This document shows, piece by piece, positions 42,288 through 50,283 of a DNA stretch of 51,099 nt. Within the stretch, counting starts at the first letter, position 1, and the number at the start of each line of letters is the position of its first letter. Where the stretch lies: positions 44,895 through 95,993 of the forward strand of contig JAFNFQ010000008.1 of NCBI GenBank assembly GCA_017885655.1, written 5' to 3'. The notes beneath the pieces were generated by a model. The model was not told the origin of the DNA. It did no database searches and saw nothing but the letters and a program-made list of their open reading frames with translations. The stretch comes from Methanobacteriota archaeon. Lineage in GTDB: Archaea > Thermoplasmatota > Thermoplasmata > RBG-16-68-12 > JAFNFQ01. Both the position numbers and the translations under genes were made by a program.

Positions 42288-43769
42288 TCATCTGGACACC
42301 TTTTTCAGGATTGAGCGCACAAAGTCCCATTCGTACTCCCGCAGCATCATCGCCGTGGCCACGACGACGATGATGAGCACCACGGTGGAGGCGAGGTAGA
42401 ATGGAAGGCTATCGATGAAGAAGGAAGGCAGCGCGCCGAGAACAAAGCCGAACGCCGCGATTGGCATTATTATCTCGATGTCGTGAAGCACGATGCCGAA
42501 CTTGACGCGCGCGTACGCGAGCACCCCAATGGTGTAGACCACGTAGGATATCAGGGTGGCGATGCCCAGGCCGACTTCAGCCATCGTCGGCACGAAGATC
42601 AGCGTGCAGACAATGATGGTGATCATCCCTGTCACATTCAGACCGAAGCTCACCCACATTCTGCCAGTGCCCATGAGGACGCAGACGATTACATTGTCGA
42701 AGGCTATGAGGAAAGTCCCTATGCAGAGGAAGTACAGCACCCGCGATGCGCTCATATAAGCGTCGCCGTAGAGAATCGAAATGGCAATAGGCGAGAATAG
42801 CGCCAGGAGCATGGTCACCGGCAGGAAGAAAACGAACGTCATGTGAAGGACTTTCGAGCTTAACGCCTGCATCCTCTCTTTGTTGACTGTCTCGAGTTCG
42901 GAGATAAGGGGGATCATCGGCGTGGAAATGGCGGTGGGAATGAGGAGAAGAGAGGTGGACAGACCGCTCGCGACTGAATATAGCCCGACTGCAGTGAACC
43001 CGCTGTGCTGCTGAAGGATCGTCAGCACGAGCCATAATATGGGTGAGACAACGAGCCCCGTCAGGGTGAGCGGCAGTGCGTATCGAAACAGCTTCCTCGC
43101 CTCGGTGTGATCAATCGTGAAGCGCAACCTGATACTCCTGTCCCTCAGGATATTGCCGACAATGGGGATGTAAACCCCGAGCCCTATGAATGCGCTCACA
43201 ACCATCGCAATCACGGCGCCCCAGAGGCCCCAAACTAAGATTAGTGCCAGGGCGAAAGGCACGGTGAGGAAAGTCGCGATGATGTTTCTCAAGCTCAGCT
43301 CTCGAATCCTCTGGAATCCTGTCAGGATGCCGCCGAATGGTTGCGCGAGGGCGTTCAGGAAGAGCGGGACTGAAGCGACGATTAGCATGCCGGCCATTTT
43401 GGGTTCGTTGTAGAGATTGTTTCCTATGGGGTTTGCGATTAAGGTGAGAACCAGAGCACTTATGCCAGCAGTCACACAAATCAAGCTCATCGTGGTGGAG
43501 ATGAGCGGCGCAAGCCTGGAGCGGTCCTTCGTCTCGTATTCGGCGATATACTTCACAGCCGCCCCTCCTATGCCGAAGGCCGCAAATTGCCCCACGACGG
43601 AAATGACGCCGCCCAGAATCGCGAGGATTCCGAGCTGTGAGGCGCCGAGCAGACGGGCCACGACGATCGAGTTGACTATGAACGCGAGCTTGACGAGGAC
43701 GGTGGCCATGAATGAGTAGGCTGTCCCCTTGACAAGCTTGGCCCGGGGACTCTCCGAGGGGGTCTCCAA
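42288..43769 (-). CDS. Wzx-type polysaccharide/lipid-linked oligosaccharide flippase
   Basis: 493 residues with about 14 hydrophobic helices, the architecture of MOP-superfamily O-antigen and lipid-linked oligosaccharide flippases. The N terminus KGTAYSFMATVLVKLAFIVNSIVVARLLG and GGAAVKYIAEYE fit the family. It starts at TTG 43769, backed by an SD AAGGAGA 4-5 bases before it; a decayed paralogue at 45003 keeps the same TTG and SD. A promoter TATA (TTTAAATAA) overlaps the stop codon of the methyltransferase upstream. It would move the glycan made by neighbouring transferases across the membrane. Confidence 0.92.
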   Translation of the reverse strand: METPSESPRAKLVKGTAYSFMATVLVKLAFIVNSIVVARLLGASQLGILAILGGVISVVGQFAAFGIGGAAVKYIAEYETKDRSRLAPLISTTMSLICVTAGISALVLTLIANPIGNNLYNEPKMAGMLIVASVPLFLNALAQPFGGILTGFQRIRELSLRNIIATFLTVPFALALILVWGLWGAVIAMVVSAFIGLGVYIPIVGNILRDRSIRLRFTIDHTEARKLFRYALPLTLTGLVVSPILWLVLTILQQHSGFTAVGLYSVASGLSTSLLLIPTAISTPMIPLISELETVNKERMQALSSKVLHMTFVFFLPVTMLLALFSPIAISILYGDAYMSASRVLYFLCIGTFLIAFDNVIVCVLMGTGRMWVSFGLNVTGMITIIVCTLIFVPTMAEVGLGIATLISYVVYTIGVLAYARVKFGIVLHDIEIIMPIAAFGFVLGALPSFFIDSLPFYLASTVVLIIVVVATAMMLREYEWDFVRSILKKVSR

Positions 43770-43814
43770 CTGGTCTCCTTCCAGATTAGCGGGGTCTTTG
43801 AATGATAACCCCCC

Positions 43815-44669
43815 TTATTTAAACCGTGCGTGCTGATTCGGCGCGGCGCTCGTCAGCTCCGGGTGTCGTTTGGCGAGCACGCGGTCTCGCGTCCTCAGCA
43901 TCTGCTTCCTTACGATCCCAGCCCACCGCTGGAATCTCCTGTGCAGCTTGATCATCGCGCGTTGCGTCTTTGAGAATCTCAACGTCGGCCAGCCGTCATC
44001 GGTCCGGTTTGCCTGGAACATGCACACGGCGAGCTGCATGACCCAAATCCCCCTCTCAGCCGCGGTCGGTTCCAATGGCTCCTTCGGGAATTCGAGTCTT
44101 TTCCCCACGGCCCTCGAGAGTGCTTTCAGCTCGACCGCCGAGAGGCCGACCACCGCGACGGGGCTCAGAGCGATGTCGAAAGTGAGGACGACCCGCCTGC
44201 GCGCGATCCTGCAGAGTTCCGCAAAACACTCGTCGATGAGGAACGGGAGGTGCTCGAGGACGGAGATGCAGCATACGACGTCAAACGAGGCATCACGGAA
44301 GGGGAGACGCGGGAGCGCGCATTGGACTCGCCTCACTCCGTCGCGGGGGAGGTCGCGCATCACCTCCGGATCGATTGAGACGACACTCGCGCCGTGCCTC
44401 GATAGGTAAAACGGCAGCGGTGACGCGCCGGAGCCCACGTCCAGTACAGAGACGCCCTCGAACGGGCTCAACGCTCCGATGGCCCAAGGCAGTTCCAGGC
44501 GGCGCGACCAAGCCTCCGAGTTGTAGACCAACGGGTTCATCATGGCCGGGTGGCCGATCTCTCTGTCGATTGCGAGTAGCTCAGGGATGCGGGCGGCCGC
44601 GGCTAGATCGCTCTGGCTTCCGACAACGAGCGTCGAGGACGCGCGGCGGGGATTTAGTCCCGAAGACAT
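43815..44669 (-). CDS. Class I SAM-dependent methyltransferase (intact copy)
   Basis: About 284 residues from ATG 44669 (the track starts at TTG 44693). A TATA-like agtaataatt near 44700 fits the later ATG. The SAM-binding motif VLDVGSGASPLPFYLSRHGASVVSIDP is complete, followed by FDVVCCISVLEHLPF. The N-terminal 75 residues (IPELLAIDREIGHPAM, AWSRRLELPWA) are shared with a truncated relative at 46358. It probably methylates a sugar or glycan of this locus; the target is unknown. The stop TAA lies within the flippase promoter. Confidence 0.87.
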   Translation of the reverse strand: MSSGLNPRRASSTLVVGSQSDLAAAARIPELLAIDREIGHPAMMNPLVYNSEAWSRRLELPWAIGALSPFEGVSVLDVGSGASPLPFYLSRHGASVVSIDPEVMRDLPRDGVRRVQCALPRLPFRDASFDVVCCISVLEHLPFLIDECFAELCRIARRRVVLTFDIALSPVAVVGLSAVELKALSRAVGKRLEFPKEPLEPTAAERGIWVMQLAVCMFQANRTDDGWPTLRFSKTQRAMIKLHRRFQRWAGIVRKQMLRTRDRVLAKRHPELTSAAPNQHARFK

Positions 44670-44703
44670 TGGCGGGGGCGAGATTGTCCTCAAAGAATTA
44701 TTA

Positions 44704-45003
44704 CTATCGATTCGAGTTCGCAGCGATACGCCTCCGGGCCATCGAATGAGATGGTCGCCCCTTCGCCTCGTATTCGGCGATATATTTCACAGCCGCCCCT
44801 CCTATGCCAAGAGCCGCAAATTGACCTGTGTCAGAAATGACACCGCCCAAAATCGCGAGGATTCCAAGCTGGGAGGCGTCGAGCAGACGGGCCACGACAA
44901 TCGAGTTGACTATGAACGCGAGCTTGACAAGGACGGTGGCCAGGAATGAGTAGGCTGTCCCCTTGACAAGCTTGGCCCGGGGACTCTCAGAGGGGTTTTC
45001 CAA
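44704..45003 (-). pseudogene. Truncated duplicate of the flippase gene (5' end only)
   Basis: About the first 78 codons match the intact flippase at 43769, at both protein level (PSESPRAKLVKGTAYSF) and DNA level, with only scattered substitutions. The similarity extends upstream through the TTG start, the SD ggaaggagac and the TATA-like ctaaataa. After IAEYEAK the frame runs into unrelated sequence and stops after 18 more residues. The remaining 400 codons are missing. About 35 bases before the start, an in-frame LPK-stop matches the end of the methyltransferase (RFK-stop), so the duplication also included the methyltransferase end. Confidence 0.85.
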
Positions 45004-45222
45004 CTCGTCTCCTTCCAGAGCTGCAGCGCGTTGAATGATGCACCCGGTTATTTAGGCAGCGCGTGCCGAGCGTTCCGTTGCGTTGTTCTTAGGTGGCGCC
45101 CTTCGAGAGCGGTCACCTGCCCGCCCGTGCAGCAGAGTGTATGCTGGATGACCGTGGAGAGAATACACATCATGTGGATTACCCGAGAGCAGCTTCGTCT
45201 CCCATCTAGTACTCATCCGCTC

Positions 45223-46086
45223 CTAGCTCCGAACGCAAAGCAGGTTCGTGTAGTTCTTTTTCTCCGCGGTATACGTCTCGATAAGAGTGGAGATGTCGAC
45301 CGGGGTCATCTTCCGTTCGTCTTCTTTGATCTCATAGAGGCAGAAGCCAATGTTCATCAACTCGTGGAGGAGCCACTCCGGATCGGTCCCGAACAGCTGA
45401 AGAGCAAACGGCCAAAACTCAGTTACCATCCGGACATTCTGGTTCTCCTTAAGGACCCTCAACATGCCCTTTATGGCTCCGCCTTCCGCGCCCTGGATGT
45501 CCATCTTTACGAAGTCTATCCGCCCGCTGCCGTCTCTGAAGTAGTCGTCTAATCGAGTCGTTGGGACGACAATCGACCTGCGCCCGTCGTGCGAGTCGTA
45601 TATCCGGTTGTCCCCCCTGTTCTCACATAGGAAGAGCCTAGTCTCCCCCGTCTTGTCGGAGACCGCCTCCTGAACGATAACGATGTTCACGTATCCGTTC
45701 GCCTTGGTGTTCTTCCAGAGGAGCTTGCAGTTGATGGGGTCGGGCTCGAAAGCAAACACCTTCCCTTCTTCACCCACTAGCTGAGATGCCATCAACGAGT
45801 AGTACCCGATGTTCGCACCGATATCCACGAAAACATCACCTTTCTTCACTTCGTTTCTGAAAAACTCGGTCTCCATGGGTTCATAGATGCCGTTCCTGTG
45901 CAGTCCAAGCCCATCGAGGGAATCCAGGTACATCCTGCTCCCCTGAACATCGGCGACAAGGTTTGCCCCTGCCAGACGCGAGGTCAGGAGGGGGTACACA
46001 ATCTCGACAGGATAGAGCTTGGAGGTCACACGGTTGGAGAGTAACTTCTCGCCCCACCGAAGGACCGCGGAGACCAGCCTGCCCAA
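45223..46086 (-). CDS. FkbM-family methyltransferase
   Basis: 287 residues. The SAM-binding motif VFVDIGANIGYYSLMASQL (about 85-103) is the FkbM signature, followed by FAFEPDP, NIVIVQEAVSDKTGETRLF and IDFVKMDIQGAEGGAIKGM. FkbM enzymes O-methylate sugars or small molecules. It starts at TTG 46086; a stronger promoter-like TTTTAAG lies near 46155. It sits exactly between the remnants of a methyltransferase (46358) and a flippase (45003), where a methyltransferase body would be expected if the cassette were intact. Confidence 0.88.
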   Translation of the reverse strand: MGRLVSAVLRWGEKLLSNRVTSKLYPVEIVYPLLTSRLAGANLVADVQGSRMYLDSLDGLGLHRNGIYEPMETEFFRNEVKKGDVFVDIGANIGYYSLMASQLVGEEGKVFAFEPDPINCKLLWKNTKANGYVNIVIVQEAVSDKTGETRLFLCENRGDNRIYDSHDGRRSIVVPTTRLDDYFRDGSGRIDFVKMDIQGAEGGAIKGMLRVLKENQNVRMVTEFWPFALQLFGTDPEWLLHELMNIGFCLYEIKEDERKMTPVDISTLIETYTAEKKNYTNLLCVRS

Positions 46087-46357
46087 TCAGCCACCTCGCG
46101 CCAATAAGGCCGACGCCAATAGTGGCATCAACTAAACCAATGCTACCCACACTTAAAAGACGTTCGCCATCGCATTGTGCGAAGTCTTCTCCGCCAAGAT
46201 GCGGCACGGGACCGTGGCTTACTTAAGACCGGACGGATCGAGGTAGCCGCATGTTTCTTCTTGTACTCCTCGATCTGCTTGTCCACCGCTCTCTTCGTCA
46301 TAAAGCCGGGCTTGTGCACCGGCGTGCCGTCCAGGTCAGGTTCGCGCGCCATCGAGG
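46087..46357. other. Remnant-rich spacer between FkbM gene and truncated methyltransferase
   Basis: No convincing gene. A small ORF of 69 codons (46143-46352) has a plausible charged first half (PVHKPGFMTKRAVDKQIEEYK) and a low-quality arginine-rich end. It could be the rest of another decayed gene. The promoter-like element for the FkbM gene also lies here. Confidence 0.35.
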
Positions 46358-46549
46358 TCAGGCATCCGGAAGCTCAAGTCGCCGCGACCATGCCAGGGAA
46401 TTCCACAGCAGGAGGTTGCTCATGACGTGGCGGCCGATTTCCTTGCCTATCGACAAGAGCTCGGGTATGCTCTCGAATGAGGCTAGTTGACTTGCGCTAC
46501 CGACGACGAGGCCAGAGGAGACACCAAGACCATGCCCACCTGATCGCAT
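46358..46549 (-). pseudogene. Truncated relative of the class I methyltransferase (N-terminal 60 codons)
   Basis: In frame from ATG 46549 to a stop at 46358-46360. LVVGSASQLASFESIPELL and NSLAWSRRLELP match the N terminus of the methyltransferase at 44669 (LVVGSQSDLAAAARIPELL, NSEAWSRRLELP). The SAM-binding core that should follow is gone. Divergence is greater than for the flippase remnant. It lies directly after the MFS gene stop and before the FkbM gene. Confidence 0.75.
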
Positions 46550-46568
46550 TTCCGAGCCTGAGCGACCG

Positions 46569-47849
46569 TCAGTCCTCTTGCATCTTGAGATTGGCCAGCA
46601 GCAATACGCCAACGAGAATCAGGAACGAGGACACCAGGAACCCGCCCTCGTACCCATACGCTTCCGTGACGAACCCGCCGAGCAGGGGACCCGCGATCGA
46701 GCCTATTCCCATGATTGCGTTATACAGGCCGAAGGTCTGTGCTCGCCCCTCCTTCGGAGCGAGGCGCGAGACGATAGTCGATCCGGAGACGTTGATCACC
46801 GCCCATGAAGCTCCTATGAGCCCGTGGACGAGGAGGGCCGCGATGAACGCCCACGTCAGGCCGAGCGGCAGCCAGACCAGAGCGAGGAAGGCCGGGAACA
46901 AGACGACTCTGGCGGTCGCACCAGCCATCTGAGCGCGCCTAGCTCCGAGTTTGGATATCCAGCGGCCCACCCTGGAATATATCGCGGCAGACACGGCCTG
47001 GCTCGCGATGTAGACGGCGAAGACCTGCGAGGCGTCGAATCGCGCGGGACCGGCCAGGAATATCGGGAACATCGCGTAGAACGCGGTGAAGCCGGAGAAG
47101 AGGAGCACTACGCAGACGTAGTAGGATCTCAGGGTCTTCGAAGAGGCTGGCCTCTTCCCGCCGTGGTTCGCGAAGTCGAAGTAGTGAAGGAGCCTCATCG
47201 GCAGGAACTTCACCCTCTCAACCGCCAAGTAGAGGTGCTCGGAGATGTGGACCGTGGACCTCTTGACCGGCGCCTCGGGGTCCTTGATCCACCGCCAGGC
47301 CATCAGTGCGGATAGGAGGGCGAGCATCGCGCCCGCCAGGAACAGCGCTCGCATCGAACCGATGGCTCCCCAGGTTCCGGAGAACCCCGCAAGCCACGAG
47401 GCGCCTATCGCCAGACCGACGATGAAGCCGATTCCGCCTATCTGACTGAAGAGAGCGAGCTTGTTCGGCCACTGCGTCCTGTCGGAGGTTTCCATGATCA
47501 GCACGGTGCCGACCACGCCGGCGGAGGTGAGCGCGCCGAGGAGCAGATTGGCGAGGTAGAGCTCCGGGATGCCCTGGCTGACCGCCATGATCCCGAGCGA
47601 GACAGCCATGCCCACGAAGCTCAGCACGACGAAGGCGCGTCTCCTACCTAGGCGGTCGGAAGCGCGCCCCCAGAGCATGAACGCGGGGACTGAGGCGATG
47701 CTGGAGGAGGCGGCGATGATGCCGACCTCCGCGGCGCCGGCTCCGAGGAGGAGCGCGAAAAGGGGGATGAGCGTAGATGTGGCGCCGCCGGCGATGCCGT
47801 TGGGGAGGAATGAGTAGTACCACTTGTCGCCGCTAGCGCTGTCTTTCAA
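46569..47849 (-). CDS. Major facilitator superfamily transporter
   Basis: 426 residues with about 12 hydrophobic helices in two halves joined by a central charged loop (WRWIKDPEAPVKRSTVH to GGKRPASSKTLR, about 190-240). The loop motif between helices 2 and 3, GRASDRLGRRRAFV, is the MFS signature. Start is at TTG 47849 with an upstream GGGATGGG. It stands at the edge of the glycan locus, divergent from a methyltransferase gene. Substrate unknown; many similar proteins are drug or sugar exporters. Confidence 0.9.
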   Translation of the reverse strand: MKDSASGDKWYYSFLPNGIAGGATSTLIPLFALLLGAGAAEVGIIAASSSIASVPAFMLWGRASDRLGRRRAFVVLSFVGMAVSLGIMAVSQGIPELYLANLLLGALTSAGVVGTVLIMETSDRTQWPNKLALFSQIGGIGFIVGLAIGASWLAGFSGTWGAIGSMRALFLAGAMLALLSALMAWRWIKDPEAPVKRSTVHISEHLYLAVERVKFLPMRLLHYFDFANHGGKRPASSKTLRSYYVCVVLLFSGFTAFYAMFPIFLAGPARFDASQVFAVYIASQAVSAAIYSRVGRWISKLGARRAQMAGATARVVLFPAFLALVWLPLGLTWAFIAALLVHGLIGASWAVINVSGSTIVSRLAPKEGRAQTFGLYNAIMGIGSIAGPLLGGFVTEAYGYEGGFLVSSFLILVGVLLLANLKMQED

Positions 47850-47964
47850 CCCATCCCTTCTCTCGGGACTTGAACAATTCGCGCGGCACTCTTATTTCTT
47901 TGCTTCTGGCGGCGGTAGGTAAACATAACATGTAAGGCTTGAGTGCTCATATCGTGTTCAGAAC

Positions 47965-48846
47965 ATGAGCGAGGACGAGCGGAGAATCATCAACAAGACG
48001 ATGGATCGCGCGGACCTGCACACCGATGAGGCGCAGGCGGTAATCGCGGACCTGAATGCTTTGATAATGAATATGAGGGCGCGGAACCTCGCGATAAGCT
48101 CCTGGTATGGCAAGTTCAATTTGCCTGGAAACCCCGGGTCACTCGAACGCATCAACCGCGGCTATAACTATGAGCCGCTTGAGGGCGCAGCCGATGACAG
48201 GAATTTTCCCTGGTTCAAGTACTGGGAAATCGCGTGGGTCGCCATCAGCATCGACTTCAGGCCTGGGCAGAAGGTGCTCGACATGGGCGGGAGCTCATCG
48301 CTATTTTCCTACTATCTTGCGTCCAAGGGCTTAGACGTGACGACGGTGGACCTCAGCAGGGATCTCGTGGACAACGCGAACAACGTGGCGAAGAAGACCG
48401 GCTGGAAGCTGAGGAATCTGGTCATGGATATGAGGGAACTCAACCTTGAGTCGCAGTTCGATCACATAACTTCAATCTGCGTCTACGAACACATACCCTT
48501 GCGTTACAGGATAGAAATCAACAAGAGAATTAAGCAACTGTTGGTCGATGGAGGACGGTTCTCGATTACTTTCGACTACAGAAATCCTTCCAGGCACGCG
48601 AGGATTGGCTCGCCTGAAGATGTTGTCGAGCAATTCGTCAAACCCTCCGGAATGAGTATTCGGGGAAATCTTGAGTTTGCAGTGAGCAGCAAGAATTACA
48701 TGCTCCACCCGTTCTTCTACAGGGATCGCCTCTGGCGGCTCAAGCTCGAATGCCTCCTCCGAAGGGATTTCCTTCCTTGGGAGTGCTTTAGGACGAAGGA
48801 CGAAAACGACTGCACGATTGGAGCGCTGTTCCTCGAGAAGGCCTGA
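47965..48846 (+). CDS. Class I SAM-dependent methyltransferase
   Basis: 293 residues. SAM-binding motif VLDMGGSSSLFSYYLASKGLDVTTVDLS near 110-137, then FDHITSICVYEHIP near 170 and GGRFSITFDY. A basic, helical N terminus of about 60 residues precedes it. Overall plan resembles the methyltransferase at 43815 but with low identity. It has its own promoter region shared with the divergent MFS gene. It probably acts on a glycan or lipid of this locus, inferred from position. Confidence 0.87.
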   Translation: MSEDERRIINKTMDRADLHTDEAQAVIADLNALIMNMRARNLAISSWYGKFNLPGNPGSLERINRGYNYEPLEGAADDRNFPWFKYWEIAWVAISIDFRPGQKVLDMGGSSSLFSYYLASKGLDVTTVDLSRDLVDNANNVAKKTGWKLRNLVMDMRELNLESQFDHITSICVYEHIPLRYRIEINKRIKQLLVDGGRFSITFDYRNPSRHARIGSPEDVVEQFVKPSGMSIRGNLEFAVSSKNYMLHPFFYRDRLWRLKLECLLRRDFLPWECFRTKDENDCTIGALFLEKA

Positions 48847-48865
48847 TGACTCTTCTCTGGCTGGA

Positions 48866-49651
48866 CTATATGACGTCCCAGACCAACTTTGCAGCGGCCA
48901 CGAATAGCATAAGGATGAAGATCAGCGAAACCGTCCTGGTCTTTAGCTTCGCCAGGCCCCACCTCGACCCGACGAAGGCGCCGATGAAGACCAGCGGTGC
49001 CAGGACGGGCACGATCCAGAACAGCGAGTAGTCTGCAGGCTCGATGACGGCGTAGATGGAGAAGCTGAGCAGGGACGTGGGGATGATCAACAGGGCGGAG
49101 GTGCCGATCGCCTTCCTCGTGGCCCTCCCCAGGATGCTCACGATGATCGGGACGTTGACGAGGCCGCCGCCGATTCCGAGAGCGCCGGAGAGGAAACCCG
49201 CGCCGACCTCGCCCGTCGTGGCGGTCCCCAGCCTCGCCTTGGTCATCTTGCTTGCGTCATCATTGTCAATGAGGTGCGGGCTGCGGTAGAGGCTGACGAT
49301 CATCTGCGCGCCGAAGATGCAGAGAATCGCGACGAAGAAGATGATGAACTGCTCCTTGGTTGACCCGATGTTGAAGAAGACGCCGAAGACAGTCCCCGCC
49401 AGGGCCCCTATGATCAGGATGGAGCCGAGCTTGACGTCGACGAACCCGCGGCGGTAGTGGTTGTAGAAGGAGGCGATGCCCGTTGCGGTGGTGAAGGTCA
49501 GGGAGAGGGGCACCGCGATGAGCTTCTCAGGCGTGACCAGCGAGAGGAGTATCGGGACGTAGAGGAGGCCGCCGCCGAGCCCCAGGTTGCTGTAGATGAA
49601 GGACACGCCGAACAGCAGGAAGGCGAGGAGGGCGAAGGTGAACGGGTCCAC
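48866..49651 (-). CDS. TauE/SafE-family membrane permease
   Basis: Predicted exporter of sulfite, organosulfonates or similar anions. From GTG 49651 the protein has 261 residues, which begin straight into the first helix (FTFALLAFLLFGVSFIYSNLGLGGGLLYVPILL). The second half repeats the motif (GFLSGALGIGGGLVNVPIIV), as expected for the two-repeat fold with about eight helices. The track start at 49729 is upstream of a clear TATA box, so I prefer the GTG. Neighbours give no hint of its substrate. Confidence 0.9.
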   Translation of the reverse strand: MDPFTFALLAFLLFGVSFIYSNLGLGGGLLYVPILLSLVTPEKLIAVPLSLTFTTATGIASFYNHYRRGFVDVKLGSILIIGALAGTVFGVFFNIGSTKEQFIIFFVAILCIFGAQMIVSLYRSPHLIDNDDASKMTKARLGTATTGEVGAGFLSGALGIGGGLVNVPIIVSILGRATRKAIGTSALLIIPTSLLSFSIYAVIEPADYSLFWIVPVLAPLVFIGAFVGSRWGLAKLKTRTVSLIFILMLFVAAAKLVWDVI

Positions 49652-49675
49652 TGACTGGCGGTAGGATGTCGGCGA

Positions 49676-49684
49676 GATAAATAT
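49676..49684 (-). promoter_or_regulatory. TATA box of the TauE/SafE-type gene
   Basis: Minus-strand atatttatc, 25-33 bases before GTG 49651, which supports the shorter start. Confidence 0.55.
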
Positions 49685-49747
49685 GTCGAGGGGACTTGGT
49701 CGCGGCGCGCTCGGTCGACAAAGTCGCATGATTAGTCCGCCCTACAC

Positions 49748-49755
49748 CTTTATAG
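49748..49755 (+). promoter_or_regulatory. TATA box of the PaREP1 gene
   Basis: ctttatag, 25-32 bases before ATG 49780, pointing to a leaderless transcript. Confidence 0.55.
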
Positions 49756-49779
49756 CTGGGGCGGCGGTTTGTATTCCGG

Positions 49780-50151
49780 ATGAACACGCTGATGGAAGCC
49801 GCCATGGTGTTCCTCGACAAGGCTCACGTGGAACTCGATGACGGTCTCAGGCTCGGCGACCAAGTAAGGATTCGCGACGCTGCGGAGAAGGCATGGAACG
49901 CGGTAGTCCAGGCGACGGACCACCTCATGCAGGCGCACGACAGGATACCTCTGCCCGGTCGAGAGGCGCACAGGGCCCGCCGGGATTTCCTCGAAGAAAC
50001 CGGACACCCTGAGCTGGCGCAGAAGTACACCTATTTCGCCGAGAGACTGCATGGGGACATGTTCTACGGCGGGGCGATGCTTCCGGCGCAGAGGGTTAGG
50101 CAGTACCTCGAAGAGGTTCGCGACTACATGGATCGAGTGTCGAAGGTATGA
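49780..50151 (+). CDS. PaREP1-family (HEPN-like) small helical protein
   Basis: 123 residues, all-helical in appearance. The pattern KAHVELDDGLRLGD-x-VRIRDAAEKAWNAVVQATDHL and the late AERLHGDMFYGGAMLPAQRVRQYLEEV match the archaeal PaREP1 family as I know it, whose fold is HEPN-like. Members are mostly uncharacterised. I see no R-x4-6-H catalytic motif typical of HEPN ribonucleases. A nucleotidyltransferase partner is not adjacent. Role unknown. Confidence 0.75.
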   Translation: MNTLMEAAMVFLDKAHVELDDGLRLGDQVRIRDAAEKAWNAVVQATDHLMQAHDRIPLPGREAHRARRDFLEETGHPELAQKYTYFAERLHGDMFYGGAMLPAQRVRQYLEEVRDYMDRVSKV

Positions 50152-50252
50152 GATAGGCGCGCAGGCTGCGCCCGGCCGCAATCCGAGTTCTCGACACTTC
50201 TCCTGGCGAGATACAGGAAATGTCTGTTCCGGCTCGCTCGAGCATCACTAGT

Positions 50253-50261
50253 CTTTTAGTA
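50253..50261 (+). promoter_or_regulatory. TATA box of the thiI-like gene
   Basis: cttttagta, 23-31 bases before the GTG at 50284. It fits a leaderless start. Confidence 0.5.
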
Positions 50262-50283
50262 CGCTCTCGGTCATCCTCTCCCC

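Noticed and set aside
46143-46352. Small minus-strand ORF of 69 codons as a real gene
   Set aside because: The second half is Arg-rich and unlike a protein, and it lies among gene remnants. It is mentioned only within the spacer entry.
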